Assembly (NCBI GenBank): GCA_037951165.1
Contig: JBBDHG010000037.1
Location: forward strand, 685,001-749,000
DNA from: Lophius americanus
Lineage: Eukaryota > Chordata > Actinopteri > Lophiiformes > Lophiidae
DNA: 64,000 nucleotides
Reading direction: 5' to 3'
Positions within the stretch are counted from its first letter, which is position 1. Each line of letters begins with the position of its first letter. The notes under the pieces were generated by a model. The model saw nothing but the letters and a program-made list of their open reading frames with translations. It searched no databases and was not told the origin of the DNA. Positions 47,569-60,200 of the stretch are shown one piece after another. The position numbers were made by a program, and so were the translations under genes.

Positions 47569-50500
47569 TTAGTCTTTATACACAGTCTGCTGACCGTGCC
47601 CTCTTTCATCGTGCATTATGTGCCGTCTTACGTGGATCCGTCTCACTCGCCTCTCTCCTCCCACAGCGCCCTCCTCCTCTGACTGGCCACCTCCAACCGA
47701 TGAGCCCGAGCCTCTAGAATCTAAAAGGTGTAAGCCCCCCGGACCTAATGCTCTGCCGTTCTCATAAATGAGGATGTTGAGGGTTTCTTCAAATATTCGA
47801 GCTTCAGGAAATTCAACCTGAAAAACACAAATGTTCGATCGTGGTAACTGGCGTTGAGAAACTGTGTTGCACTTGAGTAGACAGCAGCAGTGATGATGAA
47901 AGAGGCAACTTGAAGTGTGATTCAACTTTGGCAAAATGAAATATAAAACACTGCTAAAATATACATGTTAGCTAGAAGGTTGTAGCTCACTACATCGCTG
48001 CACAACATTGAAGTCATTCACTAAGCCAAGCCTCCACTGTTGTCCCTGACAGCAAAGGTATATTTCCCACAAGGCCCAAATCCTCTGCGGTGTATTAATT
48101 TCTTCATTTTGGCATAGTGTTCTACTGGTGAGACCTGCAATCAAAATCCATGCTTCTGAAAATTAGTTATTTAAGGCAGGATTTGATTGAACAGGTCGGT
48201 TAGTAATCATGCCTGAATGTGTGTTGCTCAGCTGCAATCAGTTAATAATGGGGTTTGACAATGTTCTGGATTTAGTTTGTATGGGGACCAACACTTGGAT
48301 TTAACTATGGCTGTATAGACTATGTTTCATTGTTCTGTAATTATCATAATACAGCGTCCACACTAGTCAAAGAAATATTTACTTAAATACTTCTAAAGCA
48401 CTGATTTGTTGCAGTGAAGTAACTTTAACACAGCGACTGGAAACAATACAGGTAAAGAGGCAGAGTTTTTGCCCTTAGATCATAGTTAAGCTTGCCAAGA
48501 TAAGCTTAATAATTCTTGCCCAGTTCATACATGAGAAAGAAAACCGTATTTCCTGAGGACATCAAACCATTGCTTTAAGGACTCATGGTGACCCACTTAC
48601 TTTGGTCTGTTTTTTCTCTGTGGCATAGACAATGGAAGTGCAGCATACTTCAGCGATCTTGCGGCCTTCACCATAGAAAGACCAACAGCAGATTTCATCC
48701 CCAAGCACATCTTTGACGAACAGGATGCGGCCATTAAATCGTTGGACCAGTTTGTCAAACAATTCTATATTCTTCAGCAGGTTGTCGTCAGAGTTGCTGA
48801 TCACAGGGAGAGACAAGCAGTAAGGAATTATCAACCGAGATCATCAGAGTACTTTCCAACCAAAAAGTGAAGGTCTAGTGAACAGCAGTAAACAAAGCAT
48901 CAGCTTTTTGTGGCAGCAGGTTGCTTGTCAAAATGTTTTTCATACCGTGCCCATGCCATGTCAGCCTTTTTACCTGGTGTAAGAATATTTGTTGTTTCCT
49001 CTGTTGTTCTGCAGTTTCACTACTGGCTATATTAACAAGAAAAAGAATAAATCTTAGTAATTGTGTGTACATATGAAAAAGAATTACATAAAGTTGATTT
49101 TTTTTTTTACATAGTAAACAATAAAATACCATTAAGTTTACCTGAGAGAGAGAAAAAAAAACGCCAAATGCAATTCAGCCGTCTACTCAGGAATACACTC
49201 AACAATTTAGCTCTTAACTTAAATATCTTTCTCAAGTGTCCATTTGATTTGAACAGAAATTCAAGTTACCTTTTTACAAGAACCAATCATCCTCTGTTCT
49301 TCTTTGGCCGAGGTGATCATGGGGATACGACACACGCTTTCAAAGATATCCTTTTGTTTCTGAAGTTCGACAAATAACACATATTAAAATACAACCTGAA
49401 CATAGCATTTTCTCATCAAGTACCAATAAAGTAACTACAATATCTCTAAACTACATGGAATAAACCTATAAAAATAATCAAAAAATAATTTTAGCACTTT
49501 GAGATTTGATCCAAATGTAAAGTGCATTATAAATTAAATTTATTATTATTATTATTAAATATAAAAAATAATGTGAATACATATCAGTAGATATCAGAGT
49601 CCAAAGTGATGTCATTAGGTTTCATGTTTAGTTTGAGCAACAGGTAAAATCTAGGAGTATAAAACTATATGCGTAATGATGTGAAATTAATTACAAAACA
49701 TTTGAGACAACAATTAATAAATGGAAAGCAATGGAATCAATCAATCAATCGCTATGTTTTGAGCAGCTAAATGGCTACATTCATACCTGTTTTCTGATAA
49801 CAGAAAAACATAGAAACTCACCGGGAAAAGATTTGATTGGCATAATGTCAAAAGAATAATTTTTAAGATGTGTATTTTCCTTCAGTTAAGATGACCGTAG
49901 ATTTATAGGACAAATAAAATATCCCAAAAAAGCAAAAAAACAAGACAATTTGTGCATATAGAATGTTAGCATTGTTATTTTACATGATGACTTAATTTGT
50001 GTTAATATGTTTAAAAAATGTATTGAAAAAAAAAGACACAGCATGCATATACCTGTAAAGCATTAAGGCAGTGTTGGATGAGACCCTGGACTCGATAGTA
50101 CTGGGCCTCCTTCAGGACCTCATCCAGTTCCATGTGGTCCTCCGGAAGTGGCACTGAACCATCCCGAAGGAAGTTTAAAACAAGTCCAAAATGTCGGCCA
50201 CATCGATCCAAAACTACCCAACCTTGGACAGCAGAAAAGATTCTTTTTATTCATTTATATTCATTGGCAACCTTTATTTTGTTTCTTCCTGTGGTAGGTT
50301 AGTGGCCAACAGTATGCACCATAAATGTTCTGAATCAAACACAACTATTGATTGTGGATTGATTGTGATGAATTCATTCAATTCTATTTAGTTATGATTA
50401 AGGTGAAATGCTCCTTTATTCTGAGTGACATGTAAAATGTATTTTATCATTTATTAAACCCACAGGATATTTAACAACAATGAAACATCCACTTACCTTC

Positions 50501-50728
50501 TGAGTCTATGGTGACCTCTGTTCCTCCGTTGCACATGCTCCGCAACAGACTGTCCTCTTTGCTCAATGTCTGCACAGTTGTATAATGCAGTGAGCCACCC
50601 ACGTTTAATTTGACATACTTGCTCCCCAGCAGACCCCGATTTCTGAGGTCTTCTGTGTTGTGGAGGGTAGGCTGGGAAACAGGGGTTGAGTCAGCAGCAT
50701 CACTGCCAACTGAAGCCTCAGCAGACAT
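47569..50728 (-). CDS. kctd13: BTB/POZ adaptor for Cul3 ubiquitin ligase KCTD13 (BACURD1)
   Basis: Six coding exons: 50497-50728, 50053-50222, 49270-49359, 48974-49026, 48601-48796 and 47569-47817. They total 990 nt, or 329 residues, the same length as human KCTD13 as I recall it. The BTB/T1 domain starts at SKYVKLNVGGSLHYTT (residue 36 onward) and includes GWVVLDRCGRHFG and LRDGSVPLPEDHMELDE. The second half has DDNLLKNIELFDKLVQRFNG, DVLGDEICCWSFYG and VEFPEARIFEETLNILIYE. It ends RVRRIHVRRHIMHDERGHGQ. KCTD13 recruits RhoA to Cullin-3 for ubiquitination and so controls the actin cytoskeleton. The 53-nt exon 4 reads PVVKLQNNRGNNKYSYT. The paralogues KCTD10 and TNFAIP1 are less likely, given the C-terminal wording and the neighbours hirip3 and sez6l2. 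Confidence 0.96.
48035..48100 (+). repeat. tandem-unit dispersed repeat, end fragment E
   Basis: 'tgttgtccctgacagcaaag' then 'gtatatttcccacaaggccc' and 'aatcctctgcggtgt' match the outer block at 58538 and 12783. It lies in a kctd13 intron. Only the end block is present. Confidence 0.5.
49495..49557 (+). repeat. retroposon 3'-tail repeat with (ATT)n
   Basis: 'cactttgagatttgatccaa' followed by 'atgtaaagtgcattataaat' and five ATT units. It is the cleanest copy of the tail shared with 18413, 30844 and 35670. It lies in a kctd13 intron. Confidence 0.7.
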
Positions 50729-52200
50729 GGGGCTGAGGGGTCACGTTCTGGCTGTTATACAAAAAGAACAAGATGGCTTGTTTATAATATAAGATGTGAC
50801 AAATATTTTTACATTTCCACTTTTTTTTACATTCTATATTTTCTATTTCGTTTTCTATTTTTCTTTTACTCAATTACGTTGTTAATTTGTAACTGTAATT
50901 TTGAGCATTCTTTAGCAATAGAATTTTATTATTGTAGAAGGAAATTCTATCATATCTTATATAAACAACCAATATTACAGTTGCCTCTCTCGTAACCTGA
51001 AAACCATGATTTACTATTATGTAGTGCTGTGAAAAATGATTATACCGTGTACTGATTCCTTCCATTTTTGTGTTTTATCTCTAACTGAACTGAGTCAGAT
51101 CTTCAGACAAAATTTATAATTATCAAATGCAACCTGTGTCAACACAAAAAGCAAATGTTTAAATTGTATATTTCTTCTAAGAATTTAATTTGATCTTCGA
51201 CTGATGCAGGCAACATACATTTGCCATCATATCCAGTGCACCCTTTACAAAAGCATTTAAAAATGAGACAAACATTGGACTTTCTCGTCTCTACCCATGA
51301 TCTTAAATTCAAATGATTCTTTTCAAACTTTATTTTGTGATCTCTGAACTATTTTTGGGCTGATTTTGAGGTTGGCTCTCGGTTAAGCCTGTATGTAAAT
51401 CTCTTAAACGGAACTGCCCAAGGTTGAAAAATGTATTTCAGAGCCAACTAACAGTAAAGTTTCAACCTATGGTGAAACAAATGTTGGGCCTAAATTTAAG
51501 GGAGATGATTAGTTCTTCTTTGATACGTAAATTATGATGTTTCTGTATATCTAACAACATAATTTAACAACATTTGTGACACGTCAGGGCGTCAATCGTC
51601 CATTATCAATGTTATAAACGTGTAGAGGTGAGTATGCGGCTTTCGTTTGATCTTAACGTTAGCAAAGCTACAATTACATACCCCGACTATGATCTAGTTG
51701 GTGATTGAAATGTCGTATCATAACGTATAAGGCGAATAAAATCATTATAAAGACAAGTTCGCTTACAGCAAAGTGTACTTACCACACTGAACATCCAAGG
51801 GAGCTTCAGGGATTAATAGCGCTACGCCAAAATGAGTAAGCGTTAGTCGGTCATAGACACCTAAATGTGAATGCGTTAATCGGTCAATCATCAATAACCA
51901 GCGAGCCGGAACAGCTCACGTCACTTAAATTAGTTTACAGTGGCTAAGCTAGCTAAGGTTCACGTTTGCCCCGTCATTTTAATCGTAAACAGGATAGCAA
52001 TAAAGAGGCTAACAACAGCTGCGACTTAAGATAGCAGCGCTCTTTCCTTCGTGGCTCTACTCGGCCACAGAATTAGAAGACAGCCATCAAATTAATGACT
52101 ACTAATATTTGTAAAGTACCAATTCCATTGTTGAATTAAGGATTATTCAGTGATGCTAGCATTAGAAGCTAAAGTAGGTCACTCGGAAATAAAACTGTCG
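50729..52200 (-). promoter_or_regulatory. kctd13: kctd13 5' UTR, leader intron and promoter region
   Basis: A 3' splice site (ACAG|CC) at about 50752 lies 23 bases before the ATG. The sequence TCAGTGTG|GTAAGT at 51783 would be the matching donor of a non-coding first exon reaching into about 51784-52050. That exon area is relatively CpG-rich and contains GCTAGC and GTTAGC hexamers, as in the xpo6 promoter. The leader intron is inferred. Confidence 0.5.
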
Positions 52201-53094
52201 ATCTTCTTCCGCCGCATTCTTCTTCGGCGTTCAACAACAACGTGTGACGTTATTTACTGCCACTCTGTGGAATTCAGACGTATGTTCGGATCGTTTAAAT
52301 TTACTGTAGATGAATCTCATAAAAACCGATTATACAGTTATGTGTTCACTGGGTGTATCCGATGCTACGACCAGGAAAAAGCTGAAGTTTGCAGATCAAT
52401 AGGACATTATTTGTAACGCTAACCTTAAGACAGCACACATAGCAGCAGGAGTAAGGTAAGAAAAAAAGAAGAAGAAGGATAAAATCGCTGAGTTGTTTGA
52501 ATGTTTTATTTTGAAAGGACCGGATACAAGCATATGTCAGTAGGTCTACATTGACGTCACATTTTGACGGGTGTATTTAGACTTTAAATACCTCCCTCTA
52601 GTAGTAACAATAAAGAACTTAAACATTTAGATTAATGTTGCGGATTACGCACAATATAGGATAAATATCGATTTGGACATTACACAACCACAGGGTTCAC
52701 GATAATTGCAAATGAAGGTGAAGATAATTGAAATGAAATGAAGATAATTAAAAAGAAATGAAGATAATTGCATAATTATTGCTATCAAATAATTTCATAG
52801 CAATAATTATTCGATGTGCGGATCAGTCTACCTTTCTAAGTACATCCATGTAGTGACACGGTGGAAGATATAGCTGTACTGCTGTGTACTGCTCTCTGCT
52901 GGGCAAAGTGGATACTTGCAATCAAAAACATTTATGAAATTTGTATATATATATATATATAAATATACCTTACAAAGGTAAATTATGCTTTAATCTTTAG
53001 ATTTTATCTTTTTTTGTCTGAATTAATGTAGGTGAAACCTCCTAGTTAAAAAACAAAAAGCACATTACTACTTGTTGTACACCATTCAACAGAC
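52201..53094. other. intergenic region, kctd13 promoter side to sez6l2 3' end
   Basis: 52200-52270 ('cttcttccgccgcattcttc', 'cgtgtgacgttatttactgc') resembles 30455-30515 ('cttcttctgtgcgcttgttg') and is probably a repeat. A run of 'gaagataattgaaatgaaat'-type units lies at 52719-52770. No gene is recognised. The 88-codon frame at 52150-52416 has no family resemblance. Confidence 0.4.
52944..52961. repeat. (TA)n microsatellite
   Basis: A run of nine TA units in AT-rich intergenic DNA. Similar short runs occur at about 15000, 37873 and 53649. Confidence 0.9.
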
Positions 53095-53100
53095 TTTATT
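53095..53100 (-). terminator. candidate poly(A) signal of sez6l2
   Basis: TTTATT on + in 'cagactttatttccagctc' reads AATAAA on minus, about 1.19 kb past the sez6l2 stop. The intervening DNA is AT-rich, as expected of a long neuronal 3' UTR. It is a consensus match only. Confidence 0.5.
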
Positions 53101-54284
53101 TCCAGCTCAGCAAATAATTTACTGCCTCCAAAAGTGTGTACTCATACATGAAGCAAAGAAATGCTACCGATGATAAGAATTTGTTCTCTAAATCAAGTCT
53201 CCAAGATCTGTCAGTTAAAAAAGAGAATGAGACAACATTCACCATTTGAAAAAAAGGTGTAAATAATACTTAACGCATCACAGCAAGTAGCCAAGTTTGT
53301 AATTTTTCATCAACATAGTGCATACAACATCAAATCCGATAACAATGATAACTGTTTATAACTATAATGATAATGGCAGGAGCAGAAGCAATATAATTTA
53401 CAATCAGTGCATGCTCTAAGCATAATGACATTCATTTCCTCCTTATTAATAATGTGACACTGAGTGACAATACACTCCAGCAACAGTGAAGAATAAAATA
53501 AACATTGTATTTGTAAACAGCAATAACAGATTAAACACTTATGGACATTAAAGTATTGAACATTATATTTTGGCACTGAATTTTCATTACATATATAATG
53601 AAAATATACAACCTCCTACCACCTTGTATAAGTGTATACACGAGGCTTATATATATATATATGTAGAAATTAATATATATTAACCTCAATCAATGATATC
53701 AGATCAAATATTTACATTCAATTTTTTTGTGTGTGTTTGTGTGTATGTTACACAGAGAAAATGACAAAGTGAGGCCAAGAAGAAATGACACTTGATCTCA
53801 AACCTTTTCTCTTAATAGAAATGTAATTATTCTTGTATTATTTCACTTTGTTAAATGAGTAACAATTCAAGAATAAAGAAAAAACAAACAAGAAAAACAT
53901 TCAGTGTGTATTACATGTTCATGACTGTCTCTTTTAATAGTCAAAGATCAAGTATTGCCAAGTTCTCTAATGAATTGGCATCATAATACTTCAGTTTAAT
54001 AAATAATCAATCCTCTTTCACTGTTTCCCTCTCATGGTCTGATTACTCCTTACAAATGTCAATTTGTTACCCCTCTTAAGGCACGGGTCCTAATAATACA
54101 CAACGCTGGACCGTGAAGTACAACCCATGTTTGGCGGACCATCTTTTCAGTGCAACAACATCAAAATAAAGCACTTCCAGAAACCATCGATACAGTTATG
54201 GTAAAGTAATTAAACTGAGTGATAAAAGCAGGGGCGAATCCTTATTTAATTAACAAAAAAATTACCACCGGGACTTTTTCTCCT

Positions 54285-57200
54285 TCAAATGGAAACTTCA
54301 TACTCCCGTGTATCCTGTAGCCAATGCAAGAAATCAGACATTAAAAAGACTAAAAATGACATCAGAATATATCAAATATTCTACACCGGATACTTACCCC
54401 TGCCTCGTAAAGAGGGTTGTTGAAATCAGACTCGACTGTTATGGGACTGTAGGAGTGAGTGTGAGAAAGTGACTTCCAGAAGAGTGGCTTCCATTCTAGT
54501 CTGCAGATGCTGTGAGTGAGAAAATCAAAAAGCTTTTAACCTCATGAATAAAAGTGTACAGGGTGTATGTTACTGTAAACAAAACCATAAAAACAGTATT
54601 GCAACCACAGTGATGGAGATGTGTGTATTTGATTGAAAGTTATTTTATTACCCAGGATACTTACTTTGTATAGTACATGTAAATTCCTCCAATCAGAAGG
54701 ATGACCAGAATGACTGGCAGAATTATTGCCAGGGCGATGTTCTCACTCAGGATCTGATGTGAGGGCTCAAATGACTGGGACACTGTGAAGAAGTCAAATA
54801 GTAACAACCAACCAGCATTTTTATCAACTTTCAGAATATACTCTGGATTTGGTTATTTATCTCAAATAGCAACCAGACTAAAAACTAGCTTTCAAATCAT
54901 CAGAGAATGCCCAATAATGTGTTAATTTAAAAAATATATAATTCTCTATTTAAATTGCAGCATATATTTTTTTGCAAAGAACTTTGAAATATTTAGAAAC
55001 CACATTGACTTTTGTAGCAACCTCTTTCACACTGTTGTTCGTAAAATTACCACTAGAGGGCAGCAGATAATAGATTAATTCCTGTCTGCTGGATGGCAGG
55101 CTTTTTATGTCAGACCTTTTTTACTTAAAACACATCACAAATAGGAGAGAATTGGAAAAAAAAGTTACCTTCCAATTTGTGATCATCCAAAAGCTCCTCA
55201 TACGCCACTGTGAGAAATTAAGATTAATGAAATAGAACTGAAATAAGTGATTATCTTGGCTGATTTATATTCACAAATAAACATTTTAAAGAGCAAACAC
55301 TCTGCAAATGTCCAAAGAGTTGCACAAGAATGTTGAGACTGTAAGACCTTTGCAAAAAGGTGGCGGGCTGTTCCATTGAGAGGGATGACTGGGGACACAG
55401 CTGATAATGACCTCCCCGATGAGTTCGTAGCCTTCGTAGCAGAAGAAACGCAGAGTTTCTCCAGCCTGATAACTGTGCTTGTACAAGGTTTGGTAACCAT
55501 TATCAGGGACACCAGGATTTGGGCATGGGTCGTATTTTACTGTTGAACGCAAAAAAACAAACGAACACACAGGACCATCGTGAATTTTGTAGCTTATTTC
55601 TAAGAATAATAATCACAACGAGGCAGAGGAAGGCAGAAAAGATCAGAAAAGGTAACTTACAGACACACTTGGGGCTGCGGTCACTCCATTTGGGCGTGCC
55701 AGTGTCGCGTCCATGGCAAGAAATTTGGCTGGGGCCTTCCAGCTGATAACCCTGATTACAAGAGAAACGGACAACTGTTCCCACTGCGAAACCTGCCTCG
55801 GGGCGCACAGAGCGGGCTCCATTGACGACCTCTCCCGGATCAGGACACTGCTGAACTGTATGGACCAAAACGGGAAACATATTAGGTGGATTTATTGAGC
55901 TATCACAAATAGGTCAATGAAACCAAAACTAACTGCTTTAGATCTTGATGTGCCTTCATTCTAGTGGAGAAACAGATGACAGAGATCAGTCCATTCTCAG
56001 GTCTCAACTGTAATTTAGAATCTATGACCATTCAGCTTTATTCTTATTTTTTTCATTAGCTATATTAGATAATAAGATGATTGTTTGAAGAAAAAGGAAG
56101 CGAGAATCCTGGAACAACTTGGAACAAAGGTCTGCATCAAAGGGACAACTTGGACTAGCTCAGCCCAACCCGAACACAGACCCTGGACCGGGTCAGGCTA
56201 GCTGAATCCATATTTTTAATGAGCTAGGCTAGCTGACTGCTGATTGCTACTGGCTCCTGTTTATATAAATTAAATGAAAGAACAAAGGAGCGATCAATTA
56301 ATTTATTGAGTTAAAAAGGACAATGAAACTGGGATGTGTTTTGTCTAAGTATGAAAGTAGAAACATCTTCCTAATCTAATCTTTGAAAACAGTTGTCCCA
56401 TTTTTTACGGAACAATAGGCTACTTTAAAAACTAGGACTATGCTGTAGTCCCCAGTAAGGGTATAACCCGGAATAGTCACCAGTCCCCTGCATTGTTCAA
56501 GCAATTCCCCTGATTTAACTTGTCAAATTAAAAAAGAAAATTATGTCTGAAAAACAATGATTTCTGTAAAAAAGCTACTAGTGAGTAAAATATGAACTAT
56601 CAGAGCAAGATATAGAAGGTAGATCTCCTCGAGTCAATTTTTACGCACCAAATTTCGACTTAATCGGACCAACGGTGAGGAAATTATGTTTGAAAACAAT
56701 GTTTTTCGTAAACAAGCCCCCCTAGAGAGTAAAATATTACATAAGTAAATTAAGACATATATAAAAGATGTATCTCCTTGAATCTATTCATATGCATCAA
56801 ATTCGGATGAAATCGTACCGACGTTTAAGAAATTATGGCCCCAAAATGCGGGAGATAAGGTTCCCTCCAGTGTCCGATATATATAACCGACCATTCTCCT
56901 AATCACCCCAGTTCTTCCTCAATCTAAGGTCTATGTTGGTATGTTGGTATTAAAAACTAGATCCATGAACTACTTTTTTGGAGATACACACAGATCCCAG
57001 TCCTTTAGAAAAAGTTTCTGTGCAGTTCCTTAAAATATGTTGCAACTTTTTCTCACACCTTTAACACATGTGGGTGGGCTGCTGCTCCAGGAGAGGTCCC
57101 ACTGGCAGGTGATGATGTCAGAGCCACTGATGTCATATCCGGGCTGGCACTGGTAGGTCAGAACGCTCCCTCGCACCGGGGAGGAGTGGGATGAGCTGAT

Positions 57201-60200
57201 CCAGCCGAAATCAATTTGGGGGAGCGTAGGGCAGGTATCGTTTGGCTCAACCTCTGAATGAGACGGACAGAGAGCGATGTCGAAATTAAAATGTGTAAGT
57301 CATTATATCTCAAAGACTTCCACAAAGGCCTGCTGTGGTTTAAATGTAAAAATGAACGGATTCAAGGCTTTTATAAAATAAATAAAACCCCTGTAACAGT
57401 GCCTTCAGCAGTGGCCTTACCGTGATAATGGATGAGGAATCCCTGACTGAGGATGAAACTGGAATCCTCTGGATCACTCTGAAACTGAATGGTTACCGCC
57501 GACCCCCCAGAGACAACTTGGAACCGCTCTCTGGACCCCAGGTACTGTCCGATGACATGAGACGTTACATCGCGTCCATCATAAACAGTCAGCACATCGG
57601 TGTGGCGGATATTCAAACTTCCAGAGAGACAGAGAATAATGACAATGAGAAATTTTTACTGTCACATCGGAGATATTGGTTTGCTTTTTTAAAACAAGGC
57701 GTCGATATACAGCTGATATTGTCGTCAGCGTGTTGGTCAGTGTGTTCAGCGTGTTGGAAATGAATGGTTCAGCTGTTTACAGCCATATATTTCTGTATTT
57801 GTGTCTCATGATTTAAAGCTGTGATACCATCACCAACCAAACCTCTTCTTCAGATACATTCTAAAACCTTTGCATCAAAGATGTTCGCAAGCGACTCTAA
57901 AGGGATGAACCGGCAACCTGCCTAAGGTGCATGTACCCTGCCTGTCATCCATTGTCAGCTGGGATAGGCTCCAGTCCCCCTGTGACCCTGAACAGGATAA
58001 GGAATTAATGTTTAGTCAGTATGAGATTTTCCTAAAATGACTCAATGATTTTTACATTTCGTTCACAGAACATCCTGATATTTATTCATTCATTATCCAC
58101 ACCCGCTTATCCTGTTCAGCGTTGCCGGAGCTGGAGCCTATCTCAGCTGACACCGGCTCTGGATGAATCCCTGGTTCATCACAGGGCCGATAACCATTCG
58201 GACACAGGGAGAACACGCAAACTCCACACAGAAAAGGTGGTGGAGTGGGATTGGACCTGCTACCGTCTGGCTGTGAGGCAGCAGCGCTAAAAGCTGCACC
58301 ACCAGGCTGCCTATCATGATATTGCAAATAGAATATACTTGTCTGCAGCCATGAAATACAACACTGGAGTATTCGGAAAGAAATTGTTGAAATGTTTCCA
58401 TGGCTAGAACTACAAATTATGCAAAAATGTTAAATCATGTACTATTGAATCTCCTACTAATAAATACCTGTCGGTTTGGCTCTGTTGCAGTCCAAGTCAT
58501 TATTACAAGTGGTTTACTTTATATAACTAGGCCTATATGCTGTCGTCCCCGACAGCAAGGGTATATAACCAAAAAAAAACAATTCCCTGCATGGTATAAA
58601 CAATCCCCCTGATTAAATTCCCCCTCCTACTCCTAGTGAGTAAAATCTGAACTATTTAAGTAAAACATGATGTTTACAACAATGTTAATGATGTTTACAG
58701 CCGTTTCACACTCGGCGAAATGGCCGGGATGAGAATCAGCACCTCTAAACCTGAGGCCATGGTTCTCAACTAGAAAAAGTTACAATGCTCATTCCAGGTT
58801 GGGGAGGAGTTCTTGCCCCAAAAGGAGGAGTTTAAGTATCTCAGGGTCTTGTTCACGAGTAAGGGGAAATGGTGGTGAAGAGAGAGCTGAGCCAAAAGGC
58901 CAAGTTGGATTTACCCGTCCATCAACGTTCCGATCCTCGGAACGTAGGTCGGTTCATGACTTATAGACCCATGAACTGTGGGTCATGACCGAAAGAATGA
59001 GATCGCGGATACAAGCGGCTGAAACGAGTTTTCTCAACAGGGTGGCTGGGCTCATTCTTAGAGATAGGGTGTGAGGCTCAGACATCTGGGAGAGGCTCAA
59101 ATTAGAGCCGCTGCTCTTAAGCTCTTACGATTCCATAATATCCCTGTCTTTTCTGGAATATGATAACCATTCCCCCTACCATGATACATGCTGGGTTCCA
59201 GTAATGTAGAAAATAAGAACATTTTATGGGACATCAACTCACATCTGGATGTCCAGTTCGATGCGTTTCTCCTCGTTCCCATGGATCGGCCACACACAGT
59301 ACAACCCCTTGGAGTAGCTCTGGGGCCACTCAGGAGACAGAATGGTACCTGAGGATTCGGTCAACTCCCCTCCGCACTTAGCTTACAGAGCAGAGGAGAA
59401 GAGAGAAAATGATGCGGAGAACTGGGATATAGAAAGAACCGGAAAGGTGTGAAGAAATAGCTACAGAAACTGGAACAATAAATGAAACTCAACTTAAAAA
59501 AGAAAACTAGATCTTGATATAGGGAGAGAAAATAAAAATGTAGTGCAATGATCTTATGGTAGAAAGAGGAATAACATGTGTGTCACAAAATTACTTTAAA
59601 CTTTCATTAGTTTAACATTTGTGCTGTTTCAATGACATCATTAACCAGGCTAACTTTTGAAGCCCGTTTTATCCGAATATCCAGAATATCAAATGAAAAG
59701 ATGATCAATCAAACGAGTTACATTCAGTTCGACCCCTATATTCATTATTATAAAACTAACTTATAAAACTACTCTCAGATTAGTGGCAAATTTAGATCTT
59801 CTATTACTTTATAAATCTACAGTATCATCTCTGAAGAAACATTCAGTACCAGGGCATACTCACGTAGAAAGCCCTCCTATTACGAACATTTACATTTTGA
59901 CCAGACAAATAAAACTTGAAAATGTGTTTACTCGTAGACAGTTACATGGAACATACCATAACTTCTATCACAGGTGAATGTGAGCTAACTGACATGAAAC
60001 TCAGCTAAATTCAACACTTCTTGCCAACCGTGGAGGGTCTTGTGCTGGCAATGTGCCTTTAGGCACGTATGTTTATATCCAGCAGCTTGGCTGGAGACTG
60101 TGAGGAAACAACGTTGAATCCCGATGGTGCTGCTTCTAATTGATAGCACTGTTTCTTTTTTTGTGGTCTAATGAGTAAATGTGATTATTGAGAGTTTATT

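Noticed and set aside
47569..50728. KCTD10 or TNFAIP1 instead of KCTD13
   Set aside because: The C-terminus RVRRIHVRRHI with HDERGHGQ, the 329-residue length and the neighbours hirip3 and sez6l2 favour KCTD13.
52150..52416. 88-codon plus-strand frame divergent from kctd13
   Set aside because: It starts in promoter-like DNA and includes repeat-like sequence; no family resemblance.
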